Below the pieces are notes generated by a model. That model saw only the letters and a program-made list of their open reading frames with translations, was not told the DNA's origin and searched no databases. DNA of 64,000 nt, taken from contig NW_008709190.1 of NCBI RefSeq assembly GCF_000327385.1, positions 2,337,864-2,401,863 on the forward strand, written 5' to 3'. This document shows, in pieces, positions 53,601 to 62,914 of this stretch. This DNA is from Lottia gigantea. Its lineage: Eukaryota > Mollusca > Gastropoda > Lottiidae. The stretch's first letter is position 1. The number at the start of each line of letters is the position of its first letter. The position numbers and the translations under genes are program-made.

Positions 53601-55007
53601 TTTCTTGAAGCTTAGGCACTGAAAGAGGTTACTTGGTAAGCGTAAAATGGTAGACGTCTCATAATTTTTTTATTAATGTTTTGTAGATATTTTGGGGTAT
53701 TGGTGGACCTAGATGAAGAGAAAGCCACTTTACAGTCACTGGCATCACATTGGTTACCCTATTTAAACAGCTCAATCAATCCAGTCATTTATAATTTCAT
53801 GAGTGGTAGGTGGTTTGTTTAGCTTTTAAATGGCTATCTATGGAGATTGTCATATCTTAGATAATGAATACTAATACTTAAATAAATGATATAGATATGA
53901 ACATAGCCTGTCAATTATGAAAATATTTGGAATCGAATTGCCATTCAAGTGGACAACGCCATCTTAAAGGAGATGCTAGTTATGGATTCCAATTGTGCTC
54001 TGGGTTGTACTAATGATGACAGATGTGATGTAATGTACAAAGGGGTAAATTTTGTCAGAATAGTGTTATTAGCCTGCAGAAGAATATTGCAAAGGTTGTA
54101 TCAAAATATGTCCCATAAGAATTGAGGCATACATGGAGACGAAAACTTCCTTCTGAAATTGCTAATGCGTCTGTCGAGTCCCAACTTCTCTTACATTTAA
54201 TGACTACCTTGACACATTATCTATTCGTAGAATAATATAACAATATAACGTGTTATTTTTATGTTACATGTATACAAATAAACCGTAGTTATACGTCTTT
54301 GAATCAGTATTTTATTGACCAGAGAAAATCATGTAGTGCATGTCAAGAACCTGTAATTAACGTGCAAGTCATCCCGTGTGAGACGGTAGTCTCATCAAGA
54401 GAAAGTAATTTCCTTCCAATTCTCACCGATCAAACGAAAAGCATTTCACTTCCCTCCGCTGATTCCATAGAAAGGAAATTGTGTGAATTAACTATACGCC
54501 CACACGAAAACAGGCTACATATCTTTATTTGAATATACATTGCCAAATGCTATAGCAGAATGTATATATTTTGATCTAAGTTGATCATGTTCAAATTTGG
54601 GAGCTTTCCTTACAACAAATCCTAGATAATAGCACCTTCAATTTTCTAAAAAAGAAATTCCCTCGAGCTGGTGATGACCAGAAAAATGTCGATCAAATGG
54701 GAAAGTTCCTTGTTCTATGACCCGCAGTCGAAGTGAGCGTATTTGACGTGATGTATCATTTTTAGTAGAAACTTTTTTGTGAAAGGATAAGGTTGACACT
54801 TATTGATTTATGTGATAATCAGTAATTAAATTGTCTTTTTCAGTTAAATTTCGAAAAGAGTTCAAAACAGTTTGTTATTGTTTTACCAGCGTCTACAAGA
54901 AACCTTTTCGTCGTCCCCGAGCCGAGACCTACACAATGACATTTTCTCAAAGTAACTACAGTAATTGTCATACAGAAGAACTTACCATGTCCAGTTTTAA
55001 AGACTGA
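35284..55007 (+). CDS. Orexin/allatotropin-type neuropeptide GPCR, complete, five exons
   Basis: A class A G protein-coupled receptor of the orexin/allatotropin clade, expected in the plasma membrane; in protostomes the usual ligand is allatotropin. Coding exons are 35284-35673, 47466-47838, 53113-53257, 53687-53805 and 54844-55007. They total 1191 nt (396 residues plus stop) with matching phases at all four junctions. The N-terminus has four N-glycosylation sequons and an acidic Asp/Glu/Tyr segment (residues 31-40), like the region before TM1 in orexin receptors. Landmarks are GN in TM1 (N68), D96 in TM2, W116, the C123-C206 disulfide pair, ERWYAICHP after TM3 (147-155), FALCYLP in TM6 (289-295) and NPVIY in TM7 (334-338). 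A KFRKEFK helix and a CYC palmitoylation-like site follow. Motifs shared with the family include MRTVTN, FIVNL, CLPPTLV.DIT.TW, VSVSVLTL and IPG. ERW replaces the DRW of orexin receptors. The exact ligand is inferred from the family only. Confidence 0.93.
37740..37966 (+). mobile_element. MITE copy 2, 5'-truncated
   Basis: Matches the right half of the elements at 6.3 and 48.5 kb, from TTTCAACTAATGATATCGAG through AACTGCTTAATTAACAATTAG and CAGTTTGATCAAGTAGATAC to the end. The right terminus, reverse-complemented, reads TTAAAGGGGCAGTATAC. The left half, including the left inverted end, is not recognisable. Confidence 0.7.
39581..39677 (-). CDS. Candidate internal exon of an unidentified minus-strand gene
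   Basis: A 97-nt segment on the minus strand between a good acceptor (CTTTTTTTTAG, then GGTGATTG) and a good donor (CCAAAG, then GTAAGC). Only one frame is open throughout. It enters with one base completing a codon and leaves in phase 0. It encodes 32 residues beginning VIAASLAEEC, then ESGRGLCGVRNDNNRPVIG and ending LPK, with two cysteines. The composition reads as protein-like and the segment is less AT-rich than its surroundings. I do not recognise the protein and could not identify partner exons, so it may be an exon of a nested gene, a relic, or chance. It lies inside receptor intron 1 on the opposite strand. Confidence 0.3.
40533..40570 (-). mobile_element. Penelope-like element remnant with hammerhead-ribozyme-like motif
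   Basis: On the minus strand the segment reads CTTGATAAAGACGAAAGC, then ATCATCGTCGAAACGTCGC. GACG and CGTC can pair as stem II between a TTGATAA-type box and GAAAC, followed by GTCGC. This is the layout of the hammerhead motifs found in the terminal repeats of Penelope-like elements. The core is degenerate, so activity is doubtful. No reverse transcriptase or GIY-YIG domain was seen nearby, so this is at most a terminal fragment. Confidence 0.4.
42919..43055 (+). repeat. Two-copy direct repeat, 70-bp unit
   Basis: Units start with ATATTGTCCAA at 42919 and 42989. They share CCCTGCTGTNTTGGTANTCAAAT and AATCAAAACAAAT, with about ten differences. Confidence 0.85.
44697..44907 (+). mobile_element. 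Short deletion derivative of the pearl-like element
   Basis: The left 150 bp closely follows the element at 9990 (AATATACACCCACTAGCAGC, TTGGCAGTACAGTAACA, ATTCAACCTTCAGTATACAC). It then jumps to a single partial core unit (ACCAAGTTTCATCAAAATCTG, AGTGTTTACAGACTAA) and ends CTAGTGGGCGTATAAAAAA. The ends form an inverted pair (ATACRCCCACTAG with CTAGTGGGCGTAT). The tandem core and the GACG microsatellite are absent. Confidence 0.7.
47466..47838 (+). CDS. Receptor 1 exon 2: TM3 to TM5
   Basis: Follows the acceptor TATATATTTCAG and encodes residues 131-254. Contents are NLSVSVSVLTL of TM3, ERWYAICHPL at the cytoplasmic end, TM4 (about 168-186), extracellular loop 2 with Cys206, and TM5 (about 217-245) with LFPLTLMALTY, ending LWRKEIPGEI. 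It leaves in phase 1 at C|GTAAGT. Open sequence upstream of 47466 in the same frame is intronic and not family-like. Confidence 0.93.
47839..53112 (+). other. Receptor 1 intron 2 (about 5.3 kb)
   Basis: Phase 1 GT-AG intron carrying the longest MITE copy (48480-48983). No other recognised feature. Open frames at 49567-50133 (-) and 51932-52368 (-) are isolated and unlike any family I know. Because phases match directly between exons 2 and 3, no extra exon is needed, though a phase-neutral alternative exon in intracellular loop 3 cannot be excluded. Confidence 0.75.
48480..48983 (+). mobile_element. MITE copy 3, longest and best-preserved copy
   Basis: About 504 bp running from TTAAAGGGACATTCTGCTTT to GAAACGGAATACCTCTTTAA. 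The reverse complement of the right end is TTAAAGAGGTATTCCGTTTC, a clear imperfect inverted match to the left end, with TTAA at both limits. Internal blocks are shared with copies at 6318 and 37740. It has an A-rich interior and no coding capacity; the 77-residue frame at 48446-48679 is incidental. Confidence 0.78.
53113..53257 (+). CDS. Receptor 1 exon 3: intracellular loop 3 and TM6
   Basis: Follows the acceptor TTTATTTGTAG; two bases complete Pro255 started in exon 2. It encodes a short, basic third intracellular loop with SRRRAAKML, like the RARRKTARML of orexin receptors. TM6 follows, with VVVFALCYLPVHLLNML. It leaves in phase 2 before GTTTGT. The CYLP sequence, in place of the common CWxP, is typical of this receptor clade. 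Confidence 0.93.
53687..53805 (+). CDS. Receptor 1 exon 4: extracellular loop 3 and TM7
   Basis: 119 nt after the acceptor TTTTGTAG; its first base completes Arg303. It encodes YFGVLVDLDEEKATLQSLAS, then HWLPYLNSSINPVIYNFMS with the NPxxY motif. It leaves in phase 1 before GTAGGT. Intron 3 is only 429 bp. Confidence 0.93.
54844..55007 (+). CDS. Receptor 1 exon 5: helix 8 and C-terminal tail
   Basis: Follows the acceptor CTTTTTCAG and completes Val343. It encodes KFRKEFKTVCYCF (helix 8 and probable palmitoylated cysteines), a basic KKPFRRPR stretch and a Ser/Thr-rich tail suited to phosphorylation, ending at TGA 55005-55007. Intron 4 before it is 1038 bp. The tail is about 50 residues. Confidence 0.93.
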
Positions 55008-56591
55008 ATAAGTCCAGAATAATTTGCTTTTAGAGGGTTAATGCTTCAATAGAGACTGAGACACGATTCATGCGTCATCGATGTCGCAGATTTTAGACAG
55101 AAATATTCTCTTGGATTTTGTTTTTGTTATGCTCAACGCTTTTTGTATAGGGGCCAGTAAATATGTTTAAGTACATAATATCAAAACGTTTTTTTTTTTT
55201 GTTCAGAGACGAAATATCATGAACAAAAAATGTAGAAAATCCTATTAGGTTTATGTCATAAAAGGAAAATGAACCTTTTACGAATCTGCTAATATTAACC
55301 ATGAGAAATGCCTGCTCCTAAGCATATTATGTAATTCAGATCCTTTACCTACTTAAGTTTAGGAAAACAAATTGATATTTACGTAAGTTTTGGCGAAGGA
55401 AAACTTGACCTCACTTTTTTCATGAACAGCATCATTACAGAAGAGGACCGGGTTACAAAGTCCGGAGATACCTTTTAGCATTTGTTAGATCTCTAGCTTT
55501 CCGTTAACGTTCAAGTCGCTGAGCTATTCCGGATGATACGATCCAATGTGCCATCGGTCAATTAGAACTTTTGAAAATATTGTAACATACCTTTTGAATA
55601 ATAATTGTGGCGATCTTCAAAAGCATCATTTTTATGTATATATTTCGGAATAGATCGCAATCGTATGAAATTAAACGTAGACGTAGCATGAACATGTAAC
55701 AGATTGTTAATATTGTATATTGTATGATAAAAAGTAATAATGTATTAAAAGATAAATTTCAAAGTGGATAATCATCATATCTTTAGAATGTACCAATGTA
55801 ACGGAGAAACATTTTTGCCTTCTTTGCGCAATACCCGTCATTGTTACCTTGAACGACATAACCGAGGTAAGATGAAGTTGACATATACCTACAAGAGAGG
55901 TTAATGGCCAAAGATACCATAAGAAAATAACAAATTCAGCATTCCCGCCCAACAGGTACTCTAATCGTTGTAAAAAGATTAATCTTGATACAAATCCACA
56001 CATCAGGTAGAAGAAATGATCTGCCATATATTTAAGACTGTAGCACTGGCTAAAGCAAACGTGACAAATGCATTTTCTGACAAGTTCCTGATACTAGCAG
56101 TGCCGCTTTCCTATAAAAGGGAAATAACCATTTTCATGAACATGTATACAGCACTCAGACCACTAATTCAATTATCATTTTCGCGTTATTAATATGAGGA
56201 AAATCAACCTTAAAAAGGTTTTCGCATGAAGTGTGTACACGCTTTCCCAAATGCTTCACTGCCATTTATTTGGCAGTTATCGATATTGGTGTACACACAT
56301 CACTGGAAATAAGAATAACATTTTTCTTTTACATTACATTCTCATCGATCGTCAATCAAGTTTGGCAGTCAAATTGATTTTCTTGCGTTAACTAAATTGC
56401 TATTAAATGTGTTGTTCATAGAAGCAGTTTCTTTGAAAATTGTTTCATACAACAATGCTTTCGCTTGATTATTTAGTTGGTTTTCTGCATCTGATAAGTA
56501 CAGATTATTTGGGGCTTCCTTAAAAAGAAACGCATTGTTTTAATGTTATTCTTAATTTTTTTTGGAAATGTGAGGAGTCATATTTTGTGGT
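55008..56591. other. 3' flank of receptor 1
   Basis: Presumably begins with the 3' UTR. No unambiguous AATAAA was picked out, so the transcript end is not known. The minus-strand frame at 55707-56027 (106 residues) is isolated and not recognised. No repeats of note. Confidence 0.4.
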
Positions 56592-56935
56592 CTCCTGATT
56601 CCAAAACAGATTAGAATGAACCGAAACTTTATTTTAATCGGAAATCCCAATATCACATTCTCCGGACTCAAAAACAGATTAGAATGAACCGAAACCTTGT
56701 TTTAATAGGACATCCCAATATCACATTCTCCTGACTCAAAAACAGATTAGAATGAACCGAAACCTTGTTTTAATAGGACATCCCAATATCACATTCTCCG
56801 GACTCAAAAACAGATTAGAATGAACCGAAACCTTATTTTAATAGGACATCCCAATATCACATTCTCCTGACTCAAAAACAGATTAAAATGAACCGAAACC
56901 TTATTTTAATAGGACATCCCAATATCACATTCTCA
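56592..56935 (+). repeat. Tandem repeat, 68-bp unit, five copies
   Basis: Units start at 56592, 56660, 56728, 56796 and 56864 with constant 68-bp spacing. Each contains CTCCKGACTC, AACAGATTAGAATGAACCG, AAACCTTRTTTTAATAGGA and CATCCCAATATCACATT. Copies 2-5 are nearly identical; the first is the most diverged. This homogeneity points to recent expansion. Confidence 0.95.
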
Positions 56936-57131
56936 AAAGGAGCCTTACAAAAAGAATGAACAGTGAAAGCACTATCATCTTTCTCTTTAGCCCTTACGTT
57001 CCAACCCTATCGTTGATGCAGCCACAACTGACTATATTTATCAACATTCCAGAGTTGACACTGGGCCCTGCATTGCCTCAGTCGTGATGTCTTTTCAGTG
57101 CCCTATTTGCTACTGACCAGAAAGGACCTAT

Positions 57132-57385
57132 ATCACGTGACCAAGCATGCATATTGAACATCTGTTACACTAAATATAGAGATGATGAAATACATCAAAG
57201 GCACAAACTGTTATTAGGGTTTTGACAACAGGAAGAACTGAACGATAATAACCATCTGTATCACATATGAATAAGCATGCATATTGAACACCTGTTACAC
57301 TAAATAAAGAGATGACGAAATACATCAAAGAGACAGACTGTTGCTATGTTTTTACAACAGGAAGAACTAAGCGATATTAACCACC
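57132..57385 (+). repeat. Two-copy direct repeat, 128-bp unit
   Basis: Copies begin at 57132 and 57260. They share AAGCATGCATATTGAACA, CTGTTACACTAAATA, GAAATACATCAAAG and ACAACAGGAAGAACT. The open frames on both strands at 57300-57551 overlap it and are not supported as genes. Confidence 0.9.
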
Positions 57386-60300
57386 AATATAATATTAAGG
57401 ACGATATGTCCGTCCATCCCACTACATATAATCTTTCCTCTAAAACATGCCACTCTATGAGGGTTTGTATAACAAATGTATCCACACATTCTCTTTCTTC
57501 TAAGAAAGAAACACGCTTCATAGTGTTTATTCTATAATTTATTTTGTCCAAAAACAGTTTTAGTACATAATAAACTTATTGCATAGTAACCACAGGGATC
57601 AATGATTGTCAATCATTGAAGAAAATCAACACATGAACACAAAATAAGAAATAAGAAAATTTACTTCCAATGGGTAGTAACTCGTGAGTGATTCCCCAAT
57701 CAAGAACGCAAATAACTGAACGAATAAAGAAAATCAACACATGAACAAAAAATAATTAACCTAACGTACATAGTAAAATTAGATCGAATTCATCTATAGT
57801 AGCTCTGTGAAAAATGATGCTTTAGGATCTATTACCTTCCTTGAAGGTGAGCTACTGACATGACTCTTATATGTACACCTTTTGTAACACATGGAACCAA
57901 CGTTAGAATAGTGTTGGCGAATACGACCTTTGGAGATGACAAAAGGTTAGTGTACGAAAGATGTCATCGACGCTGCGCATTGACACCTTCGCGGAAAAAG
58001 CAGTCGTCTTGGTAAATTATCGGAAAGATATTAGAATGCTGAGATATTGTCTTCAAGTAAGTCAAAATTCTTCTTCATGGGTTTCTGTAGCTGTTAAGCA
58101 CAGTTGGAGTTACAAACTACGTCAACTTCTTGCAAGGTCTGCAATGTTATTGAACTTGACTAATGAATACAAGTGTAAAGGGATCGTGAATCTAAACGCA
58201 CTAAACTTATTGTCTGATGATTATAGATGATCTGCGTATACGAACGAGAAACCGCTTGATAAAATCAGTTAAATTAGTGCCCAAGATCGATAACTTTCAC
58301 TCTAAAACGTGTTAATTGTATTTCACTAGACCGTTCTTTATTTAGTGTAAACAATATACGTTTCAATTCCCTGCTCATCAGATAGCTTGAAAACATATCC
58401 TCCTGATATCGGTACAACAGTGTCTCAAATGAATACCAAGCTGAATAAGATTTCATAGATAAAAGAATACAACAAATTACTTTAAATAAGATTAATTAGC
58501 CATCAGAAGCTTCTGTAAATCCATATTTATCATGTTAAAATGAAGATAAATGAGAGTACATATGTATTCGATCTCAAGTGAAACGAGCCTATAATCAAAT
58601 CATATTGTACTAATATATCCGAATTATATGTACATGTATTTAATTTTAGGCCACGGGAGACAATCGCATCCCACAGAATTAATTTGTTATGTAATGGAGT
58701 ACTTTTTTTTCCTTCTTCAATAACGTTTAATATAATAAATGAACTTTTATCATTACATTTTACTTTAAATTGAACTGTTGCGTACTCGCAAAGACTAAAT
58801 TTATCATACTTTCAATTTTAATGGAAGAATATAAATTATATACAATAAGATATAAATCTGATTTCGAGGAAAGGATGGTTTGATTATCCCCATCAGACGG
58901 AATAATAGAACAAATACTTTACTAAGAAAAATGGAATAAGCGGTCTGGAACTGCTGGGTATTTTTCATCTGTTCTGAAGAGGGCAAGGGGTTACTTTGTT
59001 GTATACTCATTGGCTTTAGTTTGCTATGAACATGGTTGAAATTAAAGAACTGTTTTGTTTGACAATCATTTTTTGTTTATAGACATTGGAGAATTTCTCC
59101 TGTTGGCTCTCTCACAATGGGCATTGGGCTATCTTATTTGCTCTATTGCTAGTGGTATTGAACGGGACACCAAAAAGCTGCTTTACCTGCATGATGATGA
59201 ATGTTCAGTACTATCGGTTTTGCTGTATTTAGTGTCTCATTCCAAAGGGCTTTTTTGGTTTCTTTATCAACATGGCATTCCACAGAGAAAATATCATTCA
59301 TTTAATTAAAAAAGATTAGATACATCAATGAACCTTTCATTGCTTTTTAAGATCTAATTTTTTAGGTAATTTTGAAACAGTGGCCAAATAAGTTATATAA
59401 CATGTTTGAGCTCAAGTACAAGTACATGTGGATGTTGCTAAAATGTCCCACCTTTCAGAACATATTAAACCATTTTGCAACCACGACTGTGATTTCGGCA
59501 TCACTTTGAAGCATTCATAACGTTTTGGACAGTTTCATGTGCCGGAATCGTTAAATGAAAAATAGAGCAATAAGTATACCAAAAATTCCTTATGGGTGAT
59601 CAAAAAAATGAGTTAAACAAGGTTACGTTTACCTTAAGTAAAACCAACTATTTAATGTATGATAAGTTTATCTGTTTAGTCAATAGAAATGCTAAATAGT
59701 TTTGAACAAGTTACTTCACAGTTGGAATTTATTGCCATTCAACGTGGTCGTCGTAAATAAAAATGAAATTACAATTCAAAAGGCAACTACTTTCTGGTAA
59801 GAGAATATAGATCTTGAGAATATTACGTATTATCTGTTATAATGATATACCACCAACGCTCCCTTATCTCATTTATTATACGTTTCTTTAACTTTGAGAG
59901 CAAATTATTACACAGATAATTTTCGTAGGGTTTGAATTTTGCTGATGTGTGGTATAATTATTGTTTTAGTGATTTTTATTTCGTCCAGCCTCAGAACGTT
60001 AACTAAGCATATTCCAAATGTGAAATTCTTTGTTTCCTGGGTCAAAATCCTATGCCAACTCTCTCAAGGGGTCTCGCGTTGAGTAAATCATGTACACCAC
60101 TGATATGTAATTATACCTAAAGATGTTAAGAAAATTTATCGACTCGACTAGAATTTGTGTCATGATTGAACACTTCTTTACTTTGAAATATGAAGTCTAT
60201 GAACACATTTTGGATGACACATTGATTGAACTTAAAGTATTTAAACGTATACACGATTGTTTAGATGCCGTAAATTTAATAGTTTTTGACATTGATTCAA

Positions 60301-61228
60301 ACGAAATTTTTTAATTGCATGATTAATTCAAGTATTCTGAGACCAACAAACATTCCGGATTGAAAAATTGATTTTTAAGACGCCATTGAACTCAAAGTAA
60401 CACTCCTATAAGTCAATTGTGGGTTTGTAATGTCAACCTCGTATTTTAAAACGTAATTTAATTTTTCTTGAACTTCCATTTTCTTGAATGTCATTCTCTT
60501 TCCGAAATACAGCAAAATATCAGTTTTACGAGACAAACCATGTATTTGGCTTAACGTTAAAAATGGAGAAAAAAACATTTCAGAATCTCCTTTAAGAAAT
60601 TTCACACTACTTGAGTTTATTTTCTATTATAAAAGATTACATCAAATGTAATAACACTTCCTGTTAGTTTTCAGTCACCCCTGTCGAACTGGCGTACAGA
60701 TGGGGTACTATACATGATATAGATATATCTGTCATGAAAAAAAACTGTTAAACAGCTTACTTACCATTCAATGATTAGTATATAATTATGTTGACCTATA
60801 ATCATATTCTGCGCATCACTGCATACTTTAATGAACATGTAGTGAGTACTCATAGGTAAATGCCAAACACATTCCTGTATTTTTATAGTTGTTAAGCCTT
60901 GTTTGTTTCCCGTCAATGAACTAATAATTGGATTCTTTGATTCCTTACCGATATTATTAACATTCTTACATGGCTTAATAACAACTCAAATTTCCAGACT
61001 ACAATAATTTATTAATTTAAAAAATAAAGTGTACCAGACCGTCGTATATTGGTAGATATATGCTATGATACATATCGAACAATTTATGTTGAATCTGAAG
61101 GAGAACATTTATTGTTAAAAATATTGCCACGGATATAGGATGACAAGATTGCAATTACCTTGAGACAAAAATCTGAAAAATCCTTAACATCGATCAACAA
61201 TACACTTCATAACACAACCATGATTTTC
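57386..61228. other. Intergenic between the two receptors, no gene recognised
   Basis: AT-rich sequence with no conserved motif. The frames at 57961-58230 (+) and 59055-59309 (+) are the most protein-like, but neither matches a family I know. Confidence 0.4.
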
Positions 61229-61666
61229 GTCACCAAGGTTATATATAACTATGATAGTCGTCATCAATGGTATTATATAACTATGATTGTCTGCATCAAT
61301 GGTATAATATAACTATGATTGTCTGCATCAATGGTATTATATAACTTTGTCTTCAACAATGGTATAATATAACTTTGTCTTCATCAATGGTATTATATGA
61401 CTGATTGTTTTCAACAATGGTATAATATAACTATGATTGCCTTCATCAAGGATATCGTATAACTATGATTTACTTCATCAATAGTATTATATAACTATGA
61501 TTTTCTTCATCAATGATATTATGTAACTATTATAGTCATCATCAATGGTATATGATGTAACTATGATTGTCCTCATCAACGGTATAATATAATAAAACTT
61601 GTCTTCATCAATGGTTCTATATAACTATGATTGTCTCCAACACAGGTATTGCATATCTATGATATA
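61229..61666 (+). repeat. Tandem repeat, about 31-bp unit, about 14 copies
   Basis: Degenerate units of the form TCATCAATGGTATTATATAA, then CTATGATTGTCT, repeat about fourteen times with length varying from 28 to 34 bp. The array is followed by an AT and poly-A tract. It lies about 0.9 kb upstream of the second receptor start codon. Confidence 0.93.
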
Positions 61667-62533
61667 TAGATAATTATATATATTAAAAAAAAAAAACATA
61701 ACAAAATCAAACATCTATGAAAATTATAATTACCCGAAGTTAGCATAGCCAGATATTTCTGTTTTATTTCATCATGATTACTTATTTTTTATGATTTCCC
61801 CCTGGGACAAGTGTTTCTTAGATAATCCAAGTACAAGTTAATGTAGGCCAAGAGAAGTTCAACGCGGGTATGTGTAAATGTTTTTTTTATAGGAAAATTA
61901 CGAAGAGTACAATCTAAGTTATCAAGATATATAAAGTTATGTTAAAAAACTTTGTTGTGATCATATAATCTGAAGATGGAATCTTAGATAGAATTAGATG
62001 TTGGGATTCTATCAACTTCGACCTACAGTGTCATTAATTAGAGGCGTTTACGGACAAAATAACACCACTTTATTAGTCTAATATTTACCAATAAGCTATA
62101 GAATGTTCATTGGTATTCCACCTATTTAAGTTCTTAGCTTAATCACTTTCACGTAGTCGTGATTGGGCTCTTTCTGAAGACAGTAAGATGGAATTCACGA
62201 GAAGCGTGGGTACTTTAAATCCACGAGAGGAGACGAATGGTAGTATAGTAATGTGATTAAACTATTTATGCTTGGAAGTTGATATGTGATGTCAAGCTGG
62301 AAACATCGAATATTATAGTTTGTCCATGGTTGAATGCTTAACTTTCTAATGGTTTTCTACCTTTACCATTAACAACGTTTTTCCATTGAAATCGGACGTT
62401 ATAATTCTGTTTTAACAATGATAACCGAGAGGACGGACGGACAACAATAAATCTCAGGAGATGTTTTAGTATATTTTTAATTATCAGATTATTATACTTC
62501 AGAGACTCATCGGAAGAGATAAACATTACCATC
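61667..62533. other. Upstream flank of the second receptor
   Basis: AT-rich flank with no clear TATA box or initiator. It may contain 5' UTR, but no boundary can be set. Confidence 0.35.
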
Positions 62534-62914
62534 ATGAATGTCACCGTCAAAATGGAGACGTTAAACGATTCAAACGTATCATGTTGGATTTTACCCCCTG
62601 AACCAAAATACTGTGGTACCCGAGAGGGAATGATAGAGGTTATCAAAAGTTATATACAACTTAATTCCATAGAAATATTACTTTTAACATTAAACGTAGC
62701 GGTATTTGTGATCGGAATCATTGGTAACTTTTTAGTATGTTATGTAGTATATAAATGTAAAGCCTTACATTCTGTGACGAACTTCTTTATTGTTAATTTG
62801 GCTGTTGCGGATTTTGTGGTATTGTTGATATGTTTGCCTCCAACTATTGTACAGACTATGTTTGAAACCTGGTTTTTTGGAGAGTTTATGTGTAAAATTA
62901 TACATGGATTACAG
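62534..62914 (+). CDS. Orexin/allatotropin-receptor-like GPCR, first coding exon only
   Basis: 127 codons ending at CAG|GTAAGA (phase 0); the remaining exons are beyond the window. Landmarks are sequons NVT, NDS and NVS in the N-terminus, TM1 (about 44-72) with GIIGN (N65), and TM2 (about 83-106) with NLAVAD (D93). CLPPTIVQ, ETWFFGEFMC (W113, C120) and an end at KIIHGLQ complete it. The TVTN/SVTN, FIVNL, CLPPT and TWFFG text is shared with receptor 1 and with orexin/allatotropin receptors. The exon also ends at the same codon of the TM3 entry as receptor 1. Two Met codons (1 and 7) could start it; the upstream one is used. It is less similar to orexin receptors than receptor 1, so it may belong to a neighbouring neuropeptide receptor subgroup. 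Confidence 0.88.

Noticed and set aside
54299-54532. 77-codon Ser/Cys-rich frame in receptor intron 4, resembling a GPCR C-terminal tail
   Set aside because: Receptor exon 4 leaves in phase 1 and the nearby acceptors do not join to this frame without an immediate stop. The exon at 54844 gives a clean family-like tail.
59055-59309. 84-codon frame with hydrophobic stretches between the receptors
   Set aside because: It has hydrophobic text but no GPCR motif, no family match and no convincing acceptor or donor.
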